Below are positions 18,984-27,474 of a stretch of 64,000 nt of DNA, in pieces. The number at the start of each line of letters is the position of its first letter. The first letter of the stretch is position 1. Source of the DNA: Hyphomonadaceae bacterium ML37 (GTDB lineage Bacteria > Pseudomonadota > Alphaproteobacteria > Caulobacterales > Maricaulaceae); contig CP091241.1 in assembly GCA_027627685.1 (NCBI GenBank), positions 1,799,191 to 1,863,190 of the forward strand, read 5' to 3'. The notes beneath the pieces were generated by a model. The model ran no database searches. It saw nothing but the letters and a program-made list of their open reading frames with translations, and was not told the DNA's origin. A program made the position numbers and the translations under genes.

Positions 18984-21074
18984 TCACCCCGACCGCATCA
19001 GGCGCACGCCCTCATCGCGCTCGAACAGATAGAGCAAGGTCCGCAGCGCCTCGCCGCGATCCCCGCCGAACACGTCCTCTCGCGCGGTTTCGTAGCGGGC
19101 TGCGTCGCTGGCCAGCTCGATAAGGTCGGCGTGGGCGGCGAGATCGGCCAGGCGATAGTCCGGCAGGCCTGACTGGCGCAAACCCAGCGGATCGCCCGAG
19201 CCGCGCAGGCGCCAGTCTTCCTCGGCGATTTCAAACCCGTCATCGGTGCGGCGCATGATGTCGAGGCGCGCGCGCGCCGTCTCTCCCGGCTGGCCGTGAT
19301 AGAGCAGCAGGCAGGTGGACGCCTTGTCGCCCCGCCCCACCCGGCCGCGCAGCTGGTGCAGCTGGGCGAGGCCAAAGCGCTCTGCATGCTCGATCACCAT
19401 GATGGTGGCGTCGGGCGCGTCCACGCCCACCTCGATCACGGTGGTGGCCACGAGCACGTCGATCTTGCCTGCGCGGAAATCCTCGGCCGCCTGCTGCTTG
19501 TCGCGCGCGGGCATGCGGCCATGGACGAGGCCCACGCGGCGGCCGGGCAGCATCTCGCCCAGCATGTGATGGCGCGCCTCGGCGGCGGCGAGGTCTGAGA
19601 TATCGCTCTCTTCGACCAGCGGACACACCCAGTAGGCGCGCTCGCCATTGGCCAAGGCGCGTTTGAGCCCGTCCACCACATCGCTCAGGCGCTGGGCGGA
19701 GACCACGCGCGTATCCGGCGCAATGCGCCCGGCGGGCTTTTCATCGAGGCGGGAGACATCCAGATCGCCAAACGCCGCCAGCGTCAGCGTGCGCGGGATC
19801 GGCGTGGCGCTCATGGCCAGCACGTCCGGCGCGGCGCCTTTCAGGGTGAGCCTGCGCCGGTCCGACACCCCGAAGCGGTGCTGCTCGTCGATCACCACCA
19901 GGCCCAGATCGTGAAATTCCACCGCCTCCTGGAACAGGGCATGGGTGCCGCACACGACGTGCGCCGCGCCGGACGCCAGCCCCTCCAGTATCTCCGCCCG
20001 GCGCGCGCCCTTGTCGCGGCCGGTCAGCACGGCGACGCGAATGCCGGCGGGCGCCAGCAGGGCCTCCAGCACGCCGGCATGCTGGCGCGCGACGATCTCG
20101 GTGGGCGCCATCAGGGCGGTCTGCACGCCCGCTTCCGCCGCATGGGCGGCGGCGAGCGCCGCGACGAAGGTCTTGCCCGATCCCACATCGCCGTGGATCA
20201 GGCGCATCATGCGCGCGGGCGCGCGCAAATCCTCGCGCACGGCCTCGAACGCGCGTACTTGCGCGCCGGTGGGGGTGAAGGGCGCGGCGTCGATCACCGC
20301 CCTCACCTTCGCGCCATCGCCATCCAGCGCGCGGCCCTTGCGGGCGCGGCGTTCGCGGCGGGCGAGCTTGAGGGCCAGCTGATGGGCGAACACCTCGTCA
20401 AAGGCCAGGCGCCGGCGCGCGGGCGCCTGGGGCTCCAGATCATCGCCGGACGCGGGCGCATGCAGCGCCGCCAGCGCGGCGCGCCAGCCAGGCCAGGCCT
20501 CGCGCGCGGCCAGCGGGGGATCGATCCAGTCGGGCAGGTCCGGCGCCGCCTCCAGCGCGCCGGTCACCGCCTTGCGCATCACCGCGCCCGACAGCCCGGC
20601 GGTGAGCGGATAGACCGGCTGCAGCAAGTCCGCATCCGCGATCTCGCCTGGCGCGGCGATCAGATCGGGATGCACAATCTGGATTTCAGAGCCGAAGCGC
20701 TCGGCCTTGCCCGACACCACCCGGCGCGCGCCCACGGGCAGCACACGCATCAGATAATCGGGCCGGGCGTTGAAGAAGACGAGATGCAGAAACCCCGTCT
20801 CGTCGCGCAGGCGCACCTTGTAGGGCTGCTTCATCGTTGGGCGCGGCACATGCGCCTCCACCTCCCCCTCCAGCGTCACGACGCCGCCCAGATCGCCTGC
20901 GTCAGAGATGAACAGGCGCCGGGTGCGGTCAATGAGGCCGGTGGGCGGCGTAAACAACACATCCTTCACCCGCGCCCCGCCCACCGCCCGCGACATCAAC
21001 TCCGCCAGCTTCGGCCCCACGCCCTTCAGCGTGGTGATGTCAGCGAAGAGAGGGAAGAGCGATTGCGGGCGCAT
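18984..21074 (-). CDS. recG: ATP-dependent DNA helicase RecG
   Basis: 696 residues. It remodels stalled replication forks and Holliday junctions. An N-terminal wedge/OB region precedes helicase motifs: Walker A H-G-D-V-G-S-G-K-T, DExH box V-I-D-E-Q-H-R-F-G, motif III A-T-P-I-P-R-T, and late Q-L-R-G-R-V-G-R-G. The ATG at 21074 gives M-R-P-Q-S-L-F-P-L-F, normal for the family; 116 more open codons upstream run through the BrnT region in antisense and are not credible. It is divergent from brnT. Confidence 0.96.
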   Translation of the reverse strand: MRPQSLFPLFADITTLKGVGPKLAELMSRAVGGARVKDVLFTPPTGLIDRTRRLFISDAGDLGGVVTLEGEVEAHVPRPTMKQPYKVRLRDETGFLHLVFFNARPDYLMRVLPVGARRVVSGKAERFGSEIQIVHPDLIAAPGEIADADLLQPVYPLTAGLSGAVMRKAVTGALEAAPDLPDWIDPPLAAREAWPGWRAALAALHAPASGDDLEPQAPARRRLAFDEVFAHQLALKLARRERRARKGRALDGDGAKVRAVIDAAPFTPTGAQVRAFEAVREDLRAPARMMRLIHGDVGSGKTFVAALAAAHAAEAGVQTALMAPTEIVARQHAGVLEALLAPAGIRVAVLTGRDKGARRAEILEGLASGAAHVVCGTHALFQEAVEFHDLGLVVIDEQHRFGVSDRRRLTLKGAAPDVLAMSATPIPRTLTLAAFGDLDVSRLDEKPAGRIAPDTRVVSAQRLSDVVDGLKRALANGERAYWVCPLVEESDISDLAAAEARHHMLGEMLPGRRVGLVHGRMPARDKQQAAEDFRAGKIDVLVATTVIEVGVDAPDATIMVIEHAERFGLAQLHQLRGRVGRGDKASTCLLLYHGQPGETARARLDIMRRTDDGFEIAEEDWRLRGSGDPLGLRQSGLPDYRLADLAAHADLIELASDAARYETAREDVFGGDRGEALRTLLYLFERDEGVRLMRSG

Positions 21075-21157
21075 GGCATGAGTTAAGCCGCGCCGGGGCG
21101 GGAGGGGAAGGGGTTGGGAAGGCGGCGTGGCGCCATGGGTCGGCAAGCGCCAATCTT

Positions 21158-21186
21158 GAAAATGGATAATTTCTATACTAATTTTC
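21158..21186. promoter_or_regulatory. Inverted repeat before brnT, possible autoregulatory operator
   Basis: GAAAAT (21158-21163) and ATTTTC (21181-21186) flank an AT-rich 17-base stretch containing TATACT. This is the only AT-rich patch between recG and brnT and lies just before the brnT ATG. BrnA antitoxins are known to repress their own operon, so this is the natural place for the operator; the assignment is inference. Confidence 0.35.
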
Positions 21187-21189
21187 GCC

Positions 21190-21450
21190 ATGATTTTTGA
21201 GCATGATCCCGTCAAGAGCGCGGCTAACCTCGCCAAACACGGAATCGATTTCCTTGAGGCGCAGGCTCTGTGGAATGACCCATGGATGCTGGAAGCGGCC
21301 GCGAGGACTGATGATGAGCCGCGCTTCATCTCGATTGGCCGGATCGGGCACAACCACTGGGCGGCTATCTGGACGCCAAGAGCCGGCGCCGTGCGGATCA
21401 TCTCGGTACGCCGCGCCCGCAAAGAGGAGATCGCCTATTATGAAGGCTAA
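21190..21450 (+). CDS. brnT: BrnT family type II toxin
   Basis: 86 residues, whole-length BrnT (RelE-like fold ribonuclease toxin). The N-terminus F-E-H-D-P-V-K-S-A-A-N-L-A-K-H-G-I-D-F is the family signature. The middle has R-F-I-S-I-G-R-I and the end R-I-I-S-V-R-R-A-R-K-E-E. It pairs with the overlapping brnA downstream. Located between recG and sdhE, on the strand opposite recG. Confidence 0.9.
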   Translation: MIFEHDPVKSAANLAKHGIDFLEAQALWNDPWMLEAAARTDDEPRFISIGRIGHNHWAAIWTPRAGAVRIISVRRARKEEIAYYEG

Positions 21451-21655
21451 TGAATTCGACAAGGCGTTCGACGCCGGTGAAGACGTCAGCGGCACCGTGG
21501 ACTGGTCCAGGGCGCAGCGCCCCAATGACCAGCCCCGCCGGGTGAACGTGGATTTCCCTGCCTGGGTCGTGGAAGCGCTGGACCGCCAGGCGCGCCATCT
21601 GGGCGTAACGCGGCAATCGCTCATCAAGCTGTGGATTGCGGAGCGGTTGGAGTAA
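21440..21655 (+). CDS. brnA: BrnA family antitoxin
   Basis: 71 residues. An N-terminal toxin-binding part (F-D-A-G-E-D-V-S-G-T-V-D-W-S) is followed by a ribbon-helix-helix-like C-terminus (R-V-N-V-D-F-P-A-W-V-V-E-A-L-D then L-G-V-T-R-Q-S-L-I-K-L-W-I). The ATG at 21440 overlaps the last 11 bases of brnT. Toxin-first order is normal for this family. The longer in-frame ORF starting inside brnT is rejected. Confidence 0.9.
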   Translation: MKANEFDKAFDAGEDVSGTVDWSRAQRPNDQPRRVNVDFPAWVVEALDRQARHLGVTRQSLIKLWIAERLE

Positions 21656-21750
21656 GGGGCGTCCGTGCATTATCGGCCTTGGCAAATTCGCTGAGCCCAA
21701 TACGCCAAAGCCCCTTCCCGCCGAGGTCATTCAAACCTAAATGCCCACCC

Positions 21751-22074
21751 ATGAGCGATGATCCGTTTTCTGATCCGAACCGTCCCATCAATCCGGCTGA
21801 CCGCAAGAAGCGGCTGACCTTCCGCGCCTGGCGGCGGGGGTTCAAGGAGGCGGATCTGATCATGGGGCGGTTCGCGCAGGCGCGGCTGGACAGCCTGTCG
21901 CCGGAAGAGCTGGACGCGTTCGAGCGCCTGCTGGATGCGCCGGACACCGATGTGTACGCCTGGATCACCGGCGCGGCCGAGACGCCACGCAATTACGACA
22001 CGCCGGTGCTGGATGCGCTGAAAGCCTTCCGCTTCCACGCCGATGCAGCGCGCGGCGACGGGCCGTCAGCGTAA
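21751..22074 (+). CDS. sdhE: SdhE family FAD assembly factor (DUF339)
   Basis: 107 residues. It promotes covalent flavinylation of succinate dehydrogenase SdhA. The conserved R-A-W-R-R-G-F-K-E-A-D-L-I-M-G-R-F contains the R-G-x-x-E motif; L-S-P-E-E-L-D-A-F-E-R-L-L and D-V-Y-A-W-I follow. An acidic N-terminal extension precedes the domain. In alphaproteobacteria it commonly neighbours recG, as here, but the BrnT/BrnA module stands between the two. Confidence 0.92.
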   Translation: MSDDPFSDPNRPINPADRKKRLTFRAWRRGFKEADLIMGRFAQARLDSLSPEELDAFERLLDAPDTDVYAWITGAAETPRNYDTPVLDALKAFRFHADAARGDGPSA

Positions 22075-22184
22075 GGCGCAGCGAATCACCGAATCACCTG
22101 ACCGAACTCGATTCGCCTAACGCTTCCTTTACCCTGCCCGGGCTAGGCTTCACGCCGTAACGATCCGCAAAAGGCGGACGGTGG

Positions 22185-22511
22185 ATGGAGACGGCCGTGA
22201 ACACGCTAAAGCGGTTCAGCCTGACAGCCGGACTGGCGATGCTGATCGCCTATTTCGGCTATCACGCCATGAATGGGGAACAGGGCGTATATAATCACGC
22301 CCGCATCCAGATCCAGATCGCAGCGGTGGAGGCGGAGCTGGCAGCCACCCGCGCCCAGCGCGAGCGCATGGAGGACCGGGTCGCCCGGCTCGACGAGCGC
22401 ACCGGGTCGGTGGATGTGGATTATCTGGAAGAACGCGCCCGCGCCGTGCTGCGCTTCGCCCACCCCAGCGAGATTGTCGTGCTGACTGAGACCCCCCGCG
22501 GCGGGCAATAG
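22185..22511 (+). CDS. FtsB/DivIC-like septum formation initiator
   Basis: 108 residues: a short cytoplasmic start, one membrane segment (about residues 13-30), a coiled coil (A-E-L-A-A-T-R-A-Q-R-E-R-M-E-D-R-V-A-R-L) and a C-terminal D-Y-L-E-E-R-A-R-A-V-L-R-F segment typical of FtsB-like proteins of the divisome. In many alphaproteobacteria this gene lies just before pdhA; here it is 3.3 kb away on the other strand, with recG and brnTA between. An alternative start is GTG 22197. It converges on the SDR gene with a 10-base gap. Confidence 0.88.
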   Translation: METAVNTLKRFSLTAGLAMLIAYFGYHAMNGEQGVYNHARIQIQIAAVEAELAATRAQRERMEDRVARLDERTGSVDVDYLEERARAVLRFAHPSEIVVLTETPRGGQ

Positions 22512-22521
22512 GAGTTCGCCC

Positions 22522-23304
22522 CTAGTCTGTCCCGCCCAGCGCCGCGAACACGTCGCGCGTCAGGCGCGGATCGAAATGCTGTCCGCCATCCACGCACACG
22601 ATCTGTCCGGATACGGATGGCGTAGCCAGGAAATAGCGCAGCGTGCGCACCAGATCATCCGGCTCCGGCCCGCATTCCAGCGGGTTGTCGTGATGCAGGC
22701 GCTCAAATTCTTCCTTGGAATGATAGGGGCTGGGCAGGGTCAGGCCCGGCGCCGCGGCGTTGACGCGCACTTTGGGCGCGAGCGCGCGCGCCAGCATCTG
22801 GGTCATGGTCATCAGCGCGGCTTTGGACAGCGTGTAGGAGAAGAAATCCGCGTTCATATTGAACAGCTTGTAGTCCAGAAGGTTGAAGATCATCGCGCCG
22901 TCAGGGGCCTGCGCGGCGAAGGTCTGGCTCAAAAGCGCGGGCGCCAGCGCATTGGCGTCCATATGGCGGCGGAAGCTGGCTGCGGTCAGGGTATCGTACG
23001 CATCGTCCTCGAACACCGAGGCGGAATTGACCAGCACGCTGACCGGCCCCAGCGCCGCGCGCGCCGCATCTATCAGGCCGGCTGCCGCGTCGGGATCAGA
23101 CAGATCCGCGCCCAGCGCCGCCGCGCGGCCGCCCTTCGCCTCGATCGCGGCGACGAAAGCGTCGGCCTCCTCGCGCGAGGCGTTGTAGTGGACCGCCAGC
23201 GCGTAGCCGTCCTCTGCCAGAGCTTCGGCCAGCGCGCGCCCGATGCGTTTGGACGCGCCGGTGACCAGGGCTGCGCCTTTACCGGCGGGATGTGTCGGGG
23301 TCAT
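22522..23304 (-). CDS. Short-chain dehydrogenase, pteridine-reductase-like (FolM type)
   Basis: 260 residues, NAD(P)-dependent Rossmann fold. The cofactor motif is V-T-G-A-S-K-R-I-G, the form found in pteridine reductases, with the V-N-S-A-S strand, the Y-T-L-S-K-A-A-L active-site Tyr-x3-Lys and a C-terminal G-Q-I-V-C-V-D-G-G-Q-H. The divergent neighbour is folB, which supports a dihydromonapterin or dihydrofolate reductase role. That assignment rests on motif plus context; a general SDR activity is the alternative. Confidence 0.88.
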   Translation of the reverse strand: MTPTHPAGKGAALVTGASKRIGRALAEALAEDGYALAVHYNASREEADAFVAAIEAKGGRAAALGADLSDPDAAAGLIDAARAALGPVSVLVNSASVFEDDAYDTLTAASFRRHMDANALAPALLSQTFAAQAPDGAMIFNLLDYKLFNMNADFFSYTLSKAALMTMTQMLARALAPKVRVNAAAPGLTLPSPYHSKEEFERLHHDNPLECGPEPDDLVRTLRYFLATPSVSGQIVCVDGGQHFDPRLTRDVFAALGGTD

Positions 23305-23405
23305 GGACGGGCTCCGGTCTGCTCAAAAGGGCGCCAGCCAGTGTTCACACGCGCCCGCACGGGGCATATAGCCTGAACGCCGCACAAGAAAGAGGCGCCG
23401 CGCCC

Positions 23406-23819
23406 ATGAAGCTTGAACCCGTCCGCCCCGGCGACGCCCCCTCGCCCCGCCCCGCCCATGCCGGCGAACGCGTCAGCGTACATGTGCGCGGCCTGCGCCT
23501 GGAGGCGGAGGTGGGCGTCTATGACTCAGAGCGCGGCCGGCGCCAGCCCGTCCGCATCGACCTCACCGCCGACGTCGACGCCACTGCCTGCCATCCCGAC
23601 GGGCGGCTCGCCGACACGGTCAATTATGCGGCTTTGGCCGAAGCCGTGCGCCAGATCGTGCTGGCGCGGCACCACGACCTGCTAGAAGACCTCGCCCAGA
23701 CCATCGCCGACACGCTGTTCGCCGACCCGCGCATCACCCGCCTCGCCCTGAGCATCGACAAGCTGACGGCGCTGGCTGATGCGGACAGCGTCGGCGTGAG
23801 CCTGGAGCGGTGGCGGTAG
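23406..23819 (+). CDS. folB: Dihydroneopterin aldolase
   Basis: 137 residues. It converts dihydroneopterin to the hydroxymethyl pterin used by FolK. After a 20-residue Pro-rich N-terminal extension it shows V-R-G-L-R-L-E-A-E-V-G-V-Y-D-S-E, D-T-V-N-Y-A-A-L-A-E-A-V with the conserved tyrosine, L-E-D-L-A-Q-T-I-A and a final K-L-T-A-L-like strand with the active-site lysine. ATG at 23406 follows an A/G-rich stretch. It is divergent from the FolM-like SDR, 101 bases apart, and close to the next toxin-antitoxin module. Confidence 0.93.
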   Translation: MKLEPVRPGDAPSPRPAHAGERVSVHVRGLRLEAEVGVYDSERGRRQPVRIDLTADVDATACHPDGRLADTVNYAALAEAVRQIVLARHHDLLEDLAQTIADTLFADPRITRLALSIDKLTALADADSVGVSLERWR

Positions 23820-23876
23820 GGGGTTCGCTTCGCCACCATATGGCTCGCGGGCCGCTCTTGCGGTAAACTCAGGCTC

Positions 23877-24119
23877 ATGTCTGCGCTCTCGCCCGAAACC
23901 GCCGCCCGCCTCGACGTGCTCGTACGCTCGGGCCGGTTCGCCAGCGCCGATGAGGCGGTGGCCTATGCGCTGGACCTGATTGAACGGCGCAAGGATGCGC
24001 TGGACGCCGCGCGCATCACACTGGACGATTTGCTGGATGACCGCCTGTCGGACGCTGTCGACACGGACGTGACGCTGAGCCTGGCGGAAGCCCAGGCGCG
24101 TTATGACGCGCAGTCCTGA
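23877..24119 (+). CDS. ParD/CopG-like antitoxin
   Basis: 80 residues. The N-terminal half (L-S-P-E-T-A-A-R-L-D-V-L-V-R-S-G-R-F-A-S-A-D-E-A-V-like ribbon-helix-helix) fits ParD-type DNA-binding antitoxins. The C-terminal half is acidic (L-D-D-L-L-D-D-R-L-S-D) and would wrap the toxin. It overlaps the following ParE-like gene by 17 bases. That toxin is frameshifted, so this antitoxin may now be an orphan. Confidence 0.82.
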   Translation: MSALSPETAARLDVLVRSGRFASADEAVAYALDLIERRKDALDAARITLDDLLDDRLSDAVDTDVTLSLAEAQARYDAQS

Positions 24120-24398
24120 CACTGTCCGGTTCAGCGTCAGGGCGCTGGCTGATCTGGACGCGATCCATGCTTACACGCTCGATAAATGGGGTCCGGAGCA
24201 GGCGCGGACCTATATGCTGGACCTGATCACTTTCGCCCGGCAGCAGCTCACAGCCACTACGCTTGGCGGAAGCTACGGCGAAGAGGTGAAAGCGTATTCG
24301 CAGCGCGGCGCGCATCGCATGTGCTGATCTTCGAGACGCGCCCCCAAACGCTCCGCATCATCGCTGTCGTCCACGCCCGGTCCGACTTCTCCCGATAA
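24103..24398 (+). pseudogene. ParE/RelE-like toxin, frameshifted
   Basis: The first frame (from 24103) reads 74 residues as a ParE-like toxin, V-R-F-S-V-R-A-L-A-D-L-D-A-I-H-A-Y-T, up to R-G-A-H-R-M-C and then stops at 24325-24327. The missing C-terminal strands continue in the -1 frame as [25 protein letters not shown], ending at 24398. This is the usual last part of the fold with its H-x-R-x-D-F. One base appears lost near 24316-24321. A sequencing error could give the same picture. Confidence 0.75.
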
Positions 24399-24453
24399 CC
24401 CCACCTGCCCCTCCCCGCTGACGGCGCGCGCGCAGCACCCTATCTTGCCGCTT

Positions 24454-26364
24454 ATGGTCAAAGCCGCCCGACCCGATGCGCCGCCTCTGGATGCGGCTGA
24501 CGACGCCGCCCCCGCTGGCGCGCCGGACGAGGCGCGTTCGGGGCCGCAGATCATCGCCGATTATGTGAAGCAATTGCCGATGAAGCCCGGCGTCTACCGC
24601 ATGTATGGCGCCGACGGGGAGGCGCTGTATGTGGGCAAGGCGAGACGGCTCAAAGCCCGTGTGGCGAACTACGCCAAGACCGGCGGCCATACCAATCGCA
24701 TCGCCCTGATGATCGCGCTGACGCGCACCATGGAGTTTGTGGTCACCAGCACCGAGACCGAGGCGCTTCTGCTGGAGGCCAATCTGATCAAGCGGCTGAA
24801 ACCGCGCTTCAACATCATCCTGCGCGACGACAAGTCGTTTCCCTACATCCTCATCCGCAGTGATCACGCGGCGCCCCAGCTGACCAAGCATCGCGGCGCG
24901 CGCAAGGCCAGGGGCGCGTATTTCGGCCCCTTCGCCAGCGCAGGCGCGGTGAACAACACGCTCAACACCCTGCAGAAGGCGTTCCTTTTGCGCACCTGTT
25001 CGGACAGCGTGTATGAGAGCCGCACCCGGCCCTGCATGCTGTACCAGATCAAGCGCTGCGCGGCGCCGTGCGTGGATTATGTGGACGCCGAGGAATACGC
25101 CGAGCTGGTGGCCGATGCGACGAGCTTCCTGCGCGGGCGCTCCAACGAGCTGCGCGAGGCGCTGCAGACCCAGATGACCGCCGCCGCCGAGGCGATGGAC
25201 TTTGAACACGCCGCGCGCCTGCGCGACCGCATCCGCGCCATCGCGGCGGTGACGACCCATCAGGACATCAATCCCGAAGGGTTGGAAGAGGCCGACGTGG
25301 TGGCCGTGCACTCAGAAGGCGGCCGCTCATGCGTGCAGGTGTTTTTCTTCCGCGCGGGCCAGAACTGGGGCAATCGCGCCTTCTATCCGCGCCATGAGGC
25401 CGATGCGGGCGAGGCCGGGGTGCTGGCCGCCTTCATCGCGCAATTCTATGACGACAAGCCCGCCCCGCGCCTGATCCTGGTGAGCCATGCGCCCGACGAG
25501 GCCGCGCTTTTGAGCGAAGCTCTGGCCCTGCGCGCCGGACATGGTGTGGAGATCCGCCAGCCCCAGCGCGGCGACAAGAAGCAGCTGGTGGAACAGGCCG
25601 CCCACAATGCCCGCGAGGCGCTGGCCCGCCAGATGGCCGAAAGCGCGTCCCAGGCCCAGCTCCTCAAAGGCGTCGCGCGGGTGTTCGGGCTCGACGCGCC
25701 GCCAACCCGCATCGAGGTCTATGACAACTCCCACATCCAGGGGACCAACGCCCAGGGCGCCATGATCGTGGCGGGGCCGGAAGGGCTTGAGAAGACCGGC
25801 TACCGGCGCTTCAACATGAAGGGCGATGATGCGGCCACCGATGATGACTACGCCATGATGCGCGCCATGATGCGCCGGCGCTTTGCGCGGTTGAAACGCG
25901 AGCGTGAGGACGGCGCCCCGGCGCCTGATCTGGTGCTGATCGATGGCGGCAAGGGACAGCTGTCGGCCGTGCAGGGTGTGATGGAGGAGCTGGAGCTGCT
26001 CGATATTCCGCTGGCGGCCGTGGCTAAGGGCCCGGACCGCGATGCGGGGCGCGAGGTGTTCTACCTGCCCGGCAAGCCGCCCGTGCGCCTGCCGCCCAAT
26101 GATCCGGTGCTGTACTACATCCAGCGCCTGCGCGACGAGGCGCACCGCTTCGCCATCACCGGCCACCGCGCCCGGCGCCAGCGCCAGATCCGCGAAAACC
26201 CGCTGGACGATATTCCCGGCGTGGGGGCCACGCGCAAGAGCGCGCTTCTGAAACATTTCGGCTCGGCGCGCGCCATCGCCCGGGCCAATCTGGCCGATCT
26301 GGAAGCCGTCGAGGGCGTCTCCAAAACCCTGGCGAGGACGATCTATGACCATTTCAACGAATAG
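24454..26364 (+). CDS. uvrC: Excinuclease ABC subunit C
   Basis: 636 residues. It makes the two incisions of nucleotide excision repair. GIY-YIG domain for the 3' cut (P-G-V-Y-R-M-Y to L-Y-V-G-K-A-R-R-L), then the cysteine region R-C-A-A-P-C, the UvrB-binding helix pair ([11 protein letters not shown]), the RNase H-like domain (Y-D-N-S-H-I-Q-G and L-I-D-G-G-K-G-Q-L), and C-terminal helix-hairpin-helix (I-P-G-V-G-A-T-R-K). A 40-residue Ala/Asp/Pro-rich head precedes the nuclease. ATG 24454 preferred to the in-frame TTG three codons before. Confidence 0.96.
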   Translation: MVKAARPDAPPLDAADDAAPAGAPDEARSGPQIIADYVKQLPMKPGVYRMYGADGEALYVGKARRLKARVANYAKTGGHTNRIALMIALTRTMEFVVTSTETEALLLEANLIKRLKPRFNIILRDDKSFPYILIRSDHAAPQLTKHRGARKARGAYFGPFASAGAVNNTLNTLQKAFLLRTCSDSVYESRTRPCMLYQIKRCAAPCVDYVDAEEYAELVADATSFLRGRSNELREALQTQMTAAAEAMDFEHAARLRDRIRAIAAVTTHQDINPEGLEEADVVAVHSEGGRSCVQVFFFRAGQNWGNRAFYPRHEADAGEAGVLAAFIAQFYDDKPAPRLILVSHAPDEAALLSEALALRAGHGVEIRQPQRGDKKQLVEQAAHNAREALARQMAESASQAQLLKGVARVFGLDAPPTRIEVYDNSHIQGTNAQGAMIVAGPEGLEKTGYRRFNMKGDDAATDDDYAMMRAMMRRRFARLKREREDGAPAPDLVLIDGGKGQLSAVQGVMEELELLDIPLAAVAKGPDRDAGREVFYLPGKPPVRLPPNDPVLYYIQRLRDEAHRFAITGHRARRQRQIRENPLDDIPGVGATRKSALLKHFGSARAIARANLADLEAVEGVSKTLARTIYDHFNE

Positions 26365-26956
26365 CCCCCTGCATCACCTGCCCAACGCCGTCACGCTGGC
26401 GCGCATGGCTGCGGGGGTGTTTGGCGCGTATTGCCTCGCGGTGAGCGTTTCAGGCGATGTGCAAGGTTCCGATCTGATTTGGGGTGCTGTTGCAGCCGTG
26501 ATTTACATCTTGGCAGCGCTCAGCGACTGGCTGGATGGCTGGCTGGCGGAGATTCTTGATGCACGCAGCGCGCTAGGAGCACTATTGGATCCGCTTGCCG
26601 ACAAGGTGCTGGTCGGCGGATATCTGATCGCGTTTCTGACCGTTCCCAGTTGGAGTGAGTGGCTCTTAGTTCCCGTTGCGCTCATCGTGGGCCGCGATCT
26701 GCTGGTAACAATTTTGAGGTTCACGAGACCGTCTACTGCGACGCTGAAAGTGACCAAAGCCGCAAAAGCAAAGACCGCATTCACCATGTCCGTTATTGCG
26801 GCTCCATTCGCGCTGGTGACAGTGGACCTTGCCACCCCGATCAATCTCGCTCCCGAGGCTTGGTTCGTCTATTGGGCGGTTGGAATCTGGTTCGCCGCTT
26901 TCCTGAGCGCGTGGACGGCGGTTCCCTATGTGCGGGGGGCCATGGGGCGGGGTTAG
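26345..26956 (+). CDS. CDP-alcohol phosphatidyltransferase (PgsA-like)
   Basis: 203 residues, several membrane segments. Family role: exchange of CMP on CDP-diacylglycerol for an alcohol, usually glycerol 3-phosphate. The signature runs D61-x2-D64-G65-x2-A68-E69-x8-G78-x3-D82-x3-D86, complete except that the usual arginine after the alanine is glutamate (codon GAG at 26549-26551). It overlaps the uvrC end by 20 bases, the uvrC-pgsA order being common. Base composition is less GC-rich than uvrC. It could be the main PgsA or a variant with another alcohol acceptor. Confidence 0.85.
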   Translation: MTISTNSPLHHLPNAVTLARMAAGVFGAYCLAVSVSGDVQGSDLIWGAVAAVIYILAALSDWLDGWLAEILDARSALGALLDPLADKVLVGGYLIAFLTVPSWSEWLLVPVALIVGRDLLVTILRFTRPSTATLKVTKAAKAKTAFTMSVIAAPFALVTVDLATPINLAPEAWFVYWAVGIWFAAFLSAWTAVPYVRGAMGRG

Positions 26957-27141
26957 GCGGGCGCGTCCGGAAACGGGAATGCCGTCGTCTCCCCCGCCTC
27001 GGCCGCCGCGATGCTCGCGCGCAGGCGTTTGGCGTTGGCCGGGCTTTTCAGGAGATGCCAGGTTTCCTGAATGGATTCCCATTCAGAGGTGCGGCCAGCA
27101 ACATCTGGAGGGCAATACTCACTTTTGAACTCTTCGTGCAT
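26953..27141 (-). CDS. YefM/Phd-like antitoxin C-terminal fragment
   Basis: 62 residues. The second half, W-E-S-I-Q-E-T-W-H-L-L-K-S-P-A-N-A-K-R-L then S-I-A-A-A-E-A-G-E-T, matches the C-terminal part of YefM-type antitoxins (consensus as remembered: Y-x-S-L-x-E-T-x-x-L-L-x-S-P-x-N-A). The normal N-terminal DNA-binding half is missing and replaced by about 18 unrelated residues. No YoeB-type toxin is next to it. It overlaps the phosphatidyltransferase stop by four bases and follows a small membrane-protein gene. A decayed module is the simplest reading. Confidence 0.55.
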   Translation of the reverse strand: MHEEFKSEYCPPDVAGRTSEWESIQETWHLLKSPANAKRLRASIAAAEAGETTAFPFPDAPA

Positions 27142-27143
27142 CT

Positions 27144-27395
27144 CTAGTCACTCCCTCCACCCTTGCCGAAAGAGTAGGCCATAGCCGCAGCGATGAGTGT
27201 GGACGCCTCTCCGGTCAAAGCGCCATTTAGCGCGAGCAAGCCAGCTAGCGGTAGCGCCATCGCAATAACGTTGAAGCGAATAAATTGCCAGCCGATGCCT
27301 TTCTTGAGACAGATGCGCTGCACAATGCCCGCTACCGGAATTACCACCAAACTGACCGCCAACGCGACAGAGACGATTTCTTGAATCATTCCCAC
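27144..27395 (-). CDS. Small two-pass membrane protein, unknown
   Basis: 83 residues, not recognised. Two hydrophobic segments (about 5-28 and 44-75) are separated by a basic loop C-L-K-K-G-I-G-W-Q-F-I-R. The tail is G-K-G-G-G-S-D. It ends two bases before the YefM-like fragment and has the same lower GC as the phosphatidyltransferase gene and that fragment, so the three may have arrived together. No function is proposed. Confidence 0.6.
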   Translation of the reverse strand: MGMIQEIVSVALAVSLVVIPVAGIVQRICLKKGIGWQFIRFNVIAMALPLAGLLALNGALTGEASTLIAAAMAYSFGKGGGSD

Positions 27396-27474
27396 TCCCC
27401 CTGATGTTTGATGACAGTACGAGAACCGGCGACCATTATGGATAAACGGCTATTGCATAGACCGCCGTGCCCCC

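Noticed and set aside
21156-21179. TTGAAA and TATACT as a sigma-70 promoter for brnT
   Set aside because: The spacing is only 12 bases, too short for a normal promoter.
24186-24398. Separate 70-codon gene
   Set aside because: Its C-terminal half is the missing end of the ParE-like toxin and its first half overlaps that toxin out of frame; treated as one frameshifted gene.
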